52,753 nucleotides of DNA from Gracilaria gracilis. Taxonomy: Eukaryota > Rhodophyta > Florideophyceae > Gracilariales > Gracilariaceae. The notes under the pieces are model-generated. The model saw only the letters and a list, made by a program, of their open reading frames with translations, searched no databases and was not told the origin of the DNA. The stretch is taken from assembly GCA_030374805.1 (NCBI GenBank), contig JARGSG010000269.1:1-52753 (forward strand), given 5' to 3'. This document shows positions 38,465 to 50,400 of this stretch, piece by piece (position 1 is the first letter of the stretch; every line of letters begins with the position of its first letter). Both the position numbers and the translations under genes were made by a program.

Positions 38465-41400
38465 CAGTGTGCGGAATCTGCCGCTTTTCCGGAATGGAGT
38501 AAACCTCTTTCGGTGAATATAACACGCTCTCAATTCTCACAGAGTCTTGTTTTGTGTATGCATGTGCGCGAAATCGTACACAATAATGAGTGTATATGTC
38601 TCAAAACGCAGACATGAGCAATGGAACCATTATAGGGTATAGGAAGGTTTCGCGCCGCAGTCCGTTGCATTTGGCTGCTTTCTAGGTTGATTGCTGTTGT
38701 ACGGCGGGGTCCAAACGTTTGGCGCAATCCTCACTCTCTTCCTGCTTTTACTGGCTTTTACCTATGAAAATCGCAATAGCTTCACAAATAACGCCATCAG
38801 TGTGCGGAATCTGCCGCTTTTCCGGAATGAAATAACCATGTTTCGGTAAATATAAGACGCTCTCAATGCTCGCAATGGCTTCGTGTGTGCCTGCGTGTGC
38901 GCGAATTCGTACACAATAGTGAGTGTATATGTCTCAAAATACACACATGAGCAATGAAACCATTATAGGGCATAGGAAGGTTTCGCGCCGCAGTCTGTAT
39001 CTTTTGGCTGCTTCTCCATGTTGATTGCTGTTGTACGGCGGGGTCCAAACGTTCGGCGCAACCCTCACTCCCTGCTTTTACTGGCTTTTACCTATGAAAA
39101 TCGCAATAGCTTCACAAATAAAGCCATCAGTGTGCGGAATCTGCCGCTTTTCCGGAATGAAATAACCATTTTTCGGTAAATATAGGACGCTCTCAATGCT
39201 CGCAATGGCTTCGTGTGTGCCTACATGTGCGCGAACTCGTACACAATAGTGAGTGTATATGTCTCAAAACGCAGACATGAGCAATGGAACCATTATAGGG
39301 CATAGGAAGGTTTCGCGCCGCAGTCTGTATCTTTTGGCTGCTTCTCCATGTTGATTGCTGTTGTACGGCGGGGTCCAAACGTTCGGCGCAACCCTCACTC
39401 CCTTCCTGCTTTTACTGGCTTTTACCTATGAAAATCGCAATAGCTTCACAAATAACGCCATCAATGTGCGGAGTCTGCCGCTTTTCCGGAATGGAGTAAA
39501 CCTCTTTCGGTGAATATAACACGCTCTCAATTCTCACAGAGTCTTGTTTTGTGTATGCATGTGCGCGAAATCGTACACAATAATGAGTGTATATGTCTCA
39601 AAACGCAGACATGAGCAATGGAACCATTATAGGGTATGGGAAGGTTTCGCGCCGCAGTCCGTTGCATTTGGCTGCTTTCTAGGTTGATTGCTGTTGTACG
39701 GCGGGGTCCAAACGTTTGGCGCAATCCTCACTCTCTTCCTGCTTTTACTGGCTTTAACCTATGAAAATCGCAATAGCTTCACAAATAACGCCATCAGTGT
39801 GCGGAATCTGCCGCTTTTCCGGAATGAAATAACCATGTTTCGGTAAATATAAGACGCTCTCAATGCTCGCAATGGCTTCGTGTGTGCCTGCGTGTGCGCG
39901 AATTCGTACACAATAGTGAGTGTATATGTCTCAAAATACACACATGAGCAATGAAACCATTATAGGGCATAGGAAGGTTTCGCGCCGCAGTCTGTATCTT
40001 TTGGCTGCTTCTCCATGTTGATTGCTGTTGTACGGCGGGGTCCAAACGTTCGGCGCAACCCTCACTCCCTGCTTTTACTGGCTTTTACCTATGAAAATCG
40101 CAATAGCTTCACAAATAAAGCCATCAGTGTGCGGAATCTGCCGCTTTTCCGAAATGAAATAACCATTTTTCGGTAAATATAGGACGCTCTCAATGCTCGC
40201 AATGGCTTCGTGTGTGCCTACATGTGCGCGAACTCGTACACAATAGTGAGTGTATATGTCTCAAAACGCAGACATGAGCAATGGAACCATTATAGGGCAT
40301 AGGAAGGTTTCGCGCCGCAGTCTGTATCTTTTGGCTGCTTCTCCATGTTGATTGCTGTTGTACGGCGGGGTCCAAACGTTCGGCGCAACCCTCACTCCCT
40401 TCCTGCTTTTACTGGCTTTTACCTATGAAAATCGCAATAGCTTCACAAATAACGCCATCAATGTGCGGAGTCTGCCGCTTTTCCGGAATGGAGTAAACCT
40501 CTTTCGGTGAATATAACACGCTCTCAATTCTCACAGAGTCTTGTTTTGTGTATGCATGTGCGCGAAATCGTACACAATAATGAGTGTATATGTCTCAAAA
40601 CGCAGACATGAGCAATGGAACCATTATAGGGTATGGGAAGGTTTCGCGCCGCAGTCCGTTGCATTTGGCTGCTTTCTAGGTTGATTGCTGTTGTACGGCG
40701 GGGTCCAAACGTTTGGCGCAATCCTCACTCTCTTCCTGCTTTCACTGGCTTTAACCTATGAAAATCGCAATAGCTTCACAAATAACGCCATCAGTGTGCG
40801 GAATCTGCCGCTTTTCCGGAATGAAATAACCATGTTTCGGTAAATATAAGACGCTCTCAATGCTCGCAATGGCTTCGTGTGTGCCTGCGTGTGCGCGAAT
40901 TCGTACACAATAGTGAGTGTATATGTCTCAAAATACACACATGAGCAATGAAACCATTATAGGGCATAGGAAGGTTTCGCGCCGCAGTCTGTATCTTTTG
41001 GCTGCTTCTCCATGTTGATTGCTGTTGTACGGCGGGGTCCAAACGTTCGGCGCAACCCTCACTCCCTGCTTTTACTGGCTTTTACCTATGAAAATCGCAA
41101 TAGCTTCACAAATAAAGCCATCAGTGTGCGGAATCTGCCGCTTTTCCGAAATGAAATAACCATTTTTCGGTAAATATAGGACGCTCTCAATGCTCGCAAT
41201 GGCTTCGTGTGTGCCTACATGTGCGCGAACTCGTACACAATAGTGAGTGTATATGTCTCAAAACGCAGACATGAGCAATGGAACCATTATAGGGCATAGG
41301 AAGGTTTCGCGCCGCAGTCTGTATCTTTTGGCTGCTTCTCCATGTTGATTGCTGTTGTACGGCGGGGTCCAAACGTTCGGCGCAACCCTCACTCCCTTCC

Positions 41401-44400
41401 TGCTTTTACTGGCTTTTACCTATGAAAATCGCAATAGCTTCACAAATAACGCCATCAATGTGCGGAGTCTGCCGCTTTTCCGGAATGGAGTAAACCTCTT
41501 TCGGTGAATATAACACGCTCTCAATTCTCACAGAGTCTTGTTTTGTGTATGCATGTGCGCGAAATCGTACACAATAATGAGTGTATATGTCTCAAAACGC
41601 AGACATGAGCAATGGAACCATTATAGGGTATAGGAAGGTTTCGCGCCGCAGTCCGTTGCATTTGGCTGCTTTCTAGGTTGATTGCTGTTGTACGGCGGGG
41701 TCCAAACGTTTGGCGCAATCCTCACTCTCGTCCTGCTTTTAGTGGCTTTTACCTATGAAAATCGCAATAGCTTCACAAATAACGCCATCAATGTGCGGAG
41801 TCTGCCGCTTTTCCGGAATGGAGTAAACCTCTTTCGGTGAATATAACACGCTCTCAATTCTCACAGAGTCTTGTTTTGTGTATGCATGTGCGCGAAATCG
41901 TACACAATAATGAGTGTATATGTCTCAAAACGCAGACATGAGCAATGGAACCATTATAGGGTATAGGAAGGTTTCGCGCCGCAGTCCGTTGCATTTGGCT
42001 GCTTTCTAGGTTGATTGCTGTTGTACGGCGGGGTCCAAACGTTTGGCGCAATCCTCACTCTCTTCCTGCTTTTACTGGCTTTTACCTATGAAAATCGCAA
42101 TAGCTTCACAAATAAAGCCATCAGTGTGCGGAATCTGCCGCTTTTCCGGAATGAAATAACCATTTTTCGGTAAATATAGGACGCTCTCAATGCTCGCAAT
42201 GGCTTCGTGTGTGCCTACATGTGCGCGAACTCGTACACAATAGTGAGTGTATATGTCTCAAAACGCAGACATGAGCAATGGAACCATTATAGGGCATAGG
42301 AAGGTTTCGCGCCGCAGTCTGTATCTTTTGGCTGCTTCTCCATGTTGATTGCTGTTGTACGGCGGGGTCCAAACGTTCGGCGCAACCCTCACTCCCTTCC
42401 TGCTTTTACTGGCTTTTACCTATGAAAATCGCAATAGCTTCACAAATAACGCCATCAATGTGCGGAGTCTGCCGCTTTTCCGGAATGGAGTAAACCTCTT
42501 TCGGTGAATATAACACGCTCTCAATTCTCACAGAGTCTTGTTTTGTGTATGCATGTGCGCGAAATCGTACACAATAATGAGTGTATATGTCTCAAAACGC
42601 AGACATGAGCAATGGAACCATTATAGGGTATAGGAAGGTTTCGCGCCGCAGTCCGTTGCATTTGGCTGCTTTCTAGGTTGATTGCTGTTGTACGGCGGGG
42701 TCCAAACGTTTGGCGCAATCCTCACTCTCTTCCTGCTTTTACTGGCTTTTACCTATGAAAATCGCAATAGCTTCACAAATAACGCCATCAATGTGCGGAG
42801 TCTGCCGCTTTTCCGGAATGGAGTAAACCTCTTTCGGTGAATATAACACGCTCTCAATTCTCACAGAGTCTTGTTTTGTGTATGCATGTGCGCGAAATCG
42901 TACACAATAATGAGTGTATATGTCTCAAAACGCAGACATGAGCAATGGAACCATTATAGGGTATAGGAAGGTTTCGCGCCGCAGTCCGTTGCATTTGGCT
43001 GCTTTCTAGGTTGATTGCTGTTGTACGGCGGGGTCCAAACGTTCGGCGCAACCCTCACTCCCTGCTTTTACTGGCTTTTACCTATGAAAATCGCAATAGC
43101 TTCACAAATAAAGCCATCAGTGTGCGGAATCTGCCGCTTTTCCGGAATGAAATAACCATTTTTCGGTAAATATAGGACGCTCTCAATGCTCGCAATGGCT
43201 TCGTGTGTGCCTACATGTGCGCGAACTCGTACACAATAGTGAGTGTATATGTCTCAAAACGCAGACATGAGCAATGGAACCATTATAGGGCATAGGAAGG
43301 TTTCGCGCCGCAGTCTGTATCTTTTGGCTGCTTCTCCATGTTGATTGCTGTTGTACGGCGGGGTCCAAACGTTCGGCGCAACCCTCACTCCCTTCCTGCT
43401 TTTACTGGCTTTTACCTATGAAAATCGCAATAGCTTCACAAATAACGCCATCAATGTGCGGAGTCTGCCGCTTTTCCGGAATGGAGTAAACCTCTTTCGG
43501 TGAATATAACACGCTCTCAATTCTCACAGAGTCTTGTTTTGTGTATGCATGTGCGCGAAATCGTACACAATAATGAGTGTATATGTCTCAAAACGCAGAC
43601 ATGAGCAATGGAACCATTATAGGGTATAGGAAGGTTTCGCGCCGCAGTCCGTTGCATTTGGCTGCTTTCTAGGTTGATTGCTGTTGTACGGCGGGGTCCA
43701 AACGTTTGGCGCAATCCTCACTCTCTTCCTGCTTTTACTGGCTTTTACCTATGAAAATCGCAATAGCTTCACAAATAACGCCATCAATGTGCGGAGTCTG
43801 CCGCTTTTCCGGAATGGAGTAAACCTCTTTCGGTGAATATAACACGCTCTCAATTCTCACAGAGTCTTGTTTTGTGTATGCATGTGCGCGAAATCGTACA
43901 CAATAATGAGTGTATATGTCTCAAAACGCAGACATGAGCAATGGAACCATTATAGGGTATAGGAAGGTTTCGCGCCGCAGTCCGTTGCATTTGGCTGCTT
44001 TCTAGGTTGATTGCTGTTGTACGGCGGGGTCCAAACGTTTGGCGCAATCCTCACTCTCTTCCTGCTTTTACTGGCTTTTACCTATGAAAATCGCAATAGC
44101 TTCACAAATAAAGCCATCAGTGTGCGGAATCTGCCGCTTTTCCGGAATGAAATAACCATTTTTCGGTAAATATAGGACGCTCTCAATGCTCGCAATGGCT
44201 TCGTGTGTGCCTACATGTGCGCGAACTCGTACACAATAGTGAGTGTATATGTCTCAAAACGCAGACATGAGCAATGGAACCATTATAGGGCATAGGAAGG
44301 TTTCGCGCCGCAGTCTGTATCTTTTGGCTGCTTCTCCATGTTGATTGCTGTTGTACGGCGGGGTCCAAACGTTCGGCGCAACCCTCACTCCCTTCCTGCT

Positions 44401-47400
44401 TTTACTGGCTTTTACCTATGAAAATCGCAATAGCTTCACAAATAACGCCATCAATGTGCGGAGTCTGCCGCTTTTCCGGAATGGAGTAAACCTCTTTCGG
44501 TGAATATAACACGCTCTCAATTCTCACAGAGTCTTGTTTTGTGTATGCATGTGCGCGAAATCGTACACAATAATGAGTGTATATGTCTCAAAACGCAGAC
44601 ATGAGCAATGGAAACCATTATAGGGTATAGGAAGGTTTCGCGCCGCAGTCCGTTGCATTTGGCTGCTTTCTAGGTTGATTGCTGTTGTACGGCGGGGTCC
44701 AAACGTTTGGCGCAATCCTCACTCTCTTCCTGCTTTTACTGGCTTTTACCTATGAAAATCGCAATAGCTTCACAAATAACGCCATCAGTGTGCGGAATCT
44801 GCCGCTTTTCCGGAATGAAATAACCATGTTTCGGTAAATATAAGACGCTCTCAATGCTCGCAATGGCTTCGTGTGTGCCTGCGTGTGCGCGAATTCGTAC
44901 ACAATAGTGAGTGTATATGTCTCAAAATACACACATGAGCAATGAAACCATTATAGGGCATAGGAAGGTTTCGCGCCGCAGTCTGTATCTTTTGGCTGCT
45001 TCTCCATGTTGATTGCTGTTGTACGGCGAGGTCCAAACGTTCGGCGCAACCCTCACTCCCTGCTTTTACTGGCTTTTACCTATGAAAATCGCAATACCTT
45101 CACAAATAAAGCCATCAGTGTGCGGAATCTGCCGCTTTTCCGGAATGAAAAAACCATTTTTCGGTAAATATAGGACGCTCTCAATGCTCGCAATGGCTTC
45201 GTGTGTGCCTACATGTGCGCGAACTCGTACACAATAGTGAGTGTATATGTCTCAAAACGCAGACATGAGCAATGAAACCATTATAGGGCATAGGAAGGTT
45301 TCGCGCCGCAGTCTGTATCTTTTGGCTGCTTCTCCATGTTGATTGCTGTTGTACGGCGGGGTCCAAACGTTCGGCGCAACCCTCACTCCCTTCCTGCTTT
45401 TACTGGCTTTTACCTATGAAAATCGCAATAGCTTCACAAATAAAGCCATCAGTGTGCGGAATCTGCCGCTTTTCCGGAATGAAATAACCATTTTTCGGTA
45501 AATATAAGACGCTCTCAATGCTCGCAATGGCTTCGTGTGTGCTTGCGTGTGCGCGAAATCGTACACAATAGTGAGTGTATATGTCTCAAAACGCAGACAT
45601 GAGCAATGGAACCATTATAGGGCATAGGAAGGTTTCGCGCCGCAGTCTGTATCTTTTGGCTGCTTCTCCATGTTGATTGCTGTTGTACGGCGGGGTCCAA
45701 ACGTTCGGCGCAACCCTCACTCCCTTCCTGCTTTTACTGGCTTTTACCTATGAAAATCGCAATAGCTTCACAAATAACGCCATCAATGTGCGGAGTCTGC
45801 CGCTTTTCCGGAATGGAGTAAACCTCTTTCGGTGAATATAACACGCTCTCAATTCTCACAGAGTCTTGTTTTGTGTATGCATGTGCGCGAAATCGTACAC
45901 AATAATGAGTGTATATGTCTCAAAACGCAGACATGAGCAATGGAACCATTATAGGGTATAGGAAGGTTTCGCGCCGCAGTCCGTTGCATTTGGCTGCTTT
46001 CTAGGTTGATTGCTGTTGTACGGCGGGGTCCAAACGTTTGGCGCAATCCTCACTCTCTTCCTGCTTTTACTGGCTTTTACCTATGAAAATCGCAATAGCT
46101 TCACAAATAACGCCATCAGTGTGCGGAATCTGCCGCTTTTCCGGAATGAAATAACCATGTTTCGGTAAATATAAGACGCTCTCAATGCTCGCAATGGCTT
46201 CGTGTGTGCCTGCGTGTGCGCGAATTCGTACACAATAGTGAGTGTATATGTCTCAAAATACACACATGAGCAATGAAACCATTATAGGGCATAGGAAGGT
46301 TTCGCGCCGCAGTCTGTATCTTTTGGCTGCTTCTCCATGTTGATTGCTGTTGTACGGCGAGGTCCAAACGTTCGGCGCAACCCTCACTCCCTGCTTTTAC
46401 TGGCTTTTACCTATGAAAATCGCAATACCTTCACAAATAAAGCCATCAGTGTGCGGAATCTGCCGCTTTTCCGGAATGAAAAAACCATTTTTCGGTAAAT
46501 ATAGGACGCTCTCAATGCTCGCAATGGCTTCGTGTGTGCCTACATGTGCGCGAACTCGTACACAATAGTGAGTGTATATGTCTCAAAACGCAGACATGAG
46601 CAATGGAACCATTATAGGGCATAGGAAGGTTTCGCGCCGCAGTCTGTATCTTTTGGCTGCTTCTCCATGTTGATTGCTGTTGTACGGCGGGGTCCAAACG
46701 TTCGGCGCAACCCTCACTCCCTTCCTGCTTTTACTGGCTTTTACCTATGAAAATCGCAATAGCTTCACAAATAAAGCCATCAGTGTGCGGAATCTGCCGC
46801 TTTTCCGGAATGAAATAACCATTTTTCGGTAAATATAGGACGCTCTCAATGCTCGCAATGGCTTCGGTGTGTGCCTACATGTGCGCGAACTGGTACACAA
46901 TAGTGAGTGTATATGTCTCAAAACGCAGACATGAGCAATGGAACCATTATAGGGCATAGGAAGGTTTCGCGCCGCAGTCTGTATCTTTTGGCTGCTTCTC
47001 CATGTTGATTGCTGTTGTACGGCGGGGTCCAAACGTTCGGCGCAACCCTCACTCCCTTCCTGCTTTTACTGGCTTTTACCTATGAAAATCGCAATAGCTT
47101 CACAAATAACGCCATCAATGTGCGGAGTCTGCCGCTTTTCCGGAATGGAGGTAAACCTCTTTCGGTGAATATAACACGCTCTCAATTCTCACAGAGTCTT
47201 GTTTTGTGTATGCATGTGCGCGAAATCGTACACAATAATGAGTGTATATGTCTCAAAACGCAGACATGAGCAATGGAACCATTATAGGGTATAGGAAGGT
47301 TTCGCGCCGCAGTCCGTTGCATTTGGCTGCTTTCTAGGTTGATTGCTGTTGTACGGCGGGGTCCAAACGTTTGGCGCAATCCTCACTCTCTTCCTGCTTT

Positions 47401-50400
47401 TACTGGCTTTTACCTATGAAAATCGCAATAGCTTCACAAATAACGCCATCAGTGTGCGGAATCTGCCGCTTTTCCGGAATGAAATAACCATGTTTCGGTA
47501 AATATAAGACGCTCTCAATGCTCGCAATGGCTTCGTGTGTGCCTACATGTGCGCGAACTGGTACACAATAGTGAGTGTATATGTCTCAAAACGCAGACAT
47601 GAGCAATGGAACCATTATAGGGCATAGGAAGGTTTCGCGCCGCAGTCTGTATCTTTTGGCTGCTTCTCCATGTTGATTGCTGTTGTACGGCGGGGTCCAA
47701 ACGTTCGGCGCAACCCTCACTCACTTCCTGCTTTTACTGGCTTTTACCTATGAAAATCGCAATAGCTTCACAAATAACGCCATCAGTGTGCGGAATCTGC
47801 CGCTTTTCCGGAATAAAATAACAATTTTTCGGTAAATATAAGACGCTCTCAATGCTCGCAATGGCTTCGTGTGTGCCTGCGTGTGCGCGAATTCGTACGC
47901 AATAGTGAGTGTATATGTCTCAAAATACACACATGAGCAATGGAACCATTATAGGGCATAGGAAGGTTTCGCGCCGCAGTCTGTATCTTTTGGCTGCTTC
48001 TCCAGGTTGATTGCTGTTGTACGGCGGGGTCCAAACGTTCGGCCCAATCCTCACTCTCTTCCTGCTTTTACTGGGCTTTTACCTATGAAAATCGCAATAG
48101 CTTCACAAATAACGCCATCAATGTGCGGAGGTCTGCCGCTTTTCCGGAATGGAGGTAAACATCTTTCGGTGAATATAACACGCTCTCAAGTCTCACAGAG
48201 TCTTGTTTTGTGTATGCATGTGCGCGAAATCGTACACAATAATGAGTGTATATGTCTCAAAACGCAGACATGAGCAATGGAACCATTATAGGGTATAGGA
48301 AGGTTTCGCGCCGCAGTCCGTTGCATTTGGCTGCTTTCTAGGTTGATTGCTGTTGTACGGCGGGGTCCAAACGTTTGGCGCAATCCTCACTCTCTTCCTG
48401 CTTTTACTGGCTTTTACCTATGAAAATCGCAATAGCTTCACAAATAAAGCCATCAGTGTGCGGAATCTGCCGCTTTTCCGGAATGAAATAACCATTTTTC
48501 GGTAAATATAGGACGCTCTCAATGCTCGCAATGGCTTCGTGTGTGCCTACATGTGCGCGAACTGGTACACAATAGTGAGTGTATATGTCTCAAAACGCAG
48601 ACATGAGCAATGGAACCATTATAGGGCATAGGAAGGTTTCGCGCCGCAGTCTGTATCTTTTGGCTGCTTCTCCAGGTTGATTGCTGTTGTACGGCGGGGT
48701 CCAAACGTTTGGCGCAATCCTCACTCTCTTCCTGCTTTTACTGGCTTTTACCTATGAAAATCGCAATAGCTTCACAAATAACGCCATCAGTGTGCGGAAT
48801 CTGCCGCTTTTCCGGAATGAAATAACCATGTTTCGGTAAATATAAGACGCTCTCAATGCTCGCAATGGCTTCGTGTGTGCCTGCGTGTGCGCGAATTCGT
48901 ACACAATAGTGAGTGTATATGTCTCAAAATACACACATGAGCAATGAAACCATTATAGGGCATAGGAAGGTTTCGCGCCCGCAGTCTGTATGCATTTGGC
49001 TGCTTCTCCAGGTTGATTGCTGTTGTATGGCGGGGTCCAAAACGTTCGGCGCAACCCTCACTCCCTTCCTGCTTTTACTGGCTTTTTACATATGAAAATC
49101 GCAATAGCTTCACAAATAACGCCATCAATGTGCGGAGTCTGCCGCTTTTCCGGAATGGAGTAAACCTCTTTCGGTGAATATAACATGCTCTCAATTCTCA
49201 CAGAGTCTTGTTTTGTGTATGCATGTGCGCGAAATCGTACACAATAATGAGTGTATATGTCTCAAAACGCAGACATGAGCAATGGAACCATTATAGGGCA
49301 TAGGAAGGTTTCGCGCCGCAGTCTGTATCTTTTGGCTGCTTCTCCATGTTGATTGCTGTTGTACGGCGGGGTCCAAACGTTCGGCGCAACCCTCACTCCC
49401 TTCCTGCTTTTACTGGCTTTTACCTATGAAAATCGCAATAGCTTCACAAATAACGCCATCAATGTGCGGAGTCTGCCGCTTTTCCGGAATGGAGTAAACA
49501 TCTTTCGGTGAATATAACTCGCTCTCAATTCTCACAGAGTCTTGTTTTGTGTATGCATGTGCGCGAAATCGTACACAATAATGAGTGTATATGTCTCAAA
49601 ACGCAGACATGAGCAATGGAACCATTATAGGGTATAGGAAGGTTTCGCGCCGCAGTCCGTTGCATTTGGCTGCTTTCTAGGTTGATTGCTGTTGTACGGC
49701 GGGGTCCAAACGTTTGGCGCAATCCTCACTCTCTTCCTGCTTTTACTGGCTTTTACCTATGAAAATCGCAATAGCTTCACAAATAACGCCATCAGTGTGC
49801 GGAATCTGCCGCTTTTCCGGAATGAAATAACCATGTTTCGGTAAATATAAGACGCTCTCAATGCTCGCAATGGCTTCGTGTGTGCCTGCTTGTGCGCGAA
49901 TTCGTACACAATAGTGAGTGTATATGTCTCAAAATACACACATGAGCAATGAAACCATTATAGGGCATAGGAAGGTTTCGCGCCGCAGTCTGTATCTTTT
50001 GGCTGCTTCTCCATGTTGATTGCTGTTGTACGGCGGGGTCCAAACGTTCGGCGCAACCCTCACTCACTTCCTGCTTTTACTGGCTTTTACCTATGAAAAT
50101 CGCAATAGCTTCACAAATAAAGCCATCAGTGTGCGGAATCTGCCGCTTTTCCGGAATGAAATAACCATTTTTCGGTAAATATAGGACGCTCTCAATGCTC
50201 GCAATGGCTTCGTGTGTGCCTACATGTGCGCGAACTCGTACACAATAGTGAGTGTATATGTCTCAAAACGCAGACATGAGCAATGGAACCATTATAGGGC
50301 ATAGGAAGGTTTCGCGCCGCAGTCTGTATCTTTTGGCTGCTTCTCCATGTTGATTGCTGTTGTACGGCGGGGTCCAAACGTTCGGCGCAACCCTCACTCC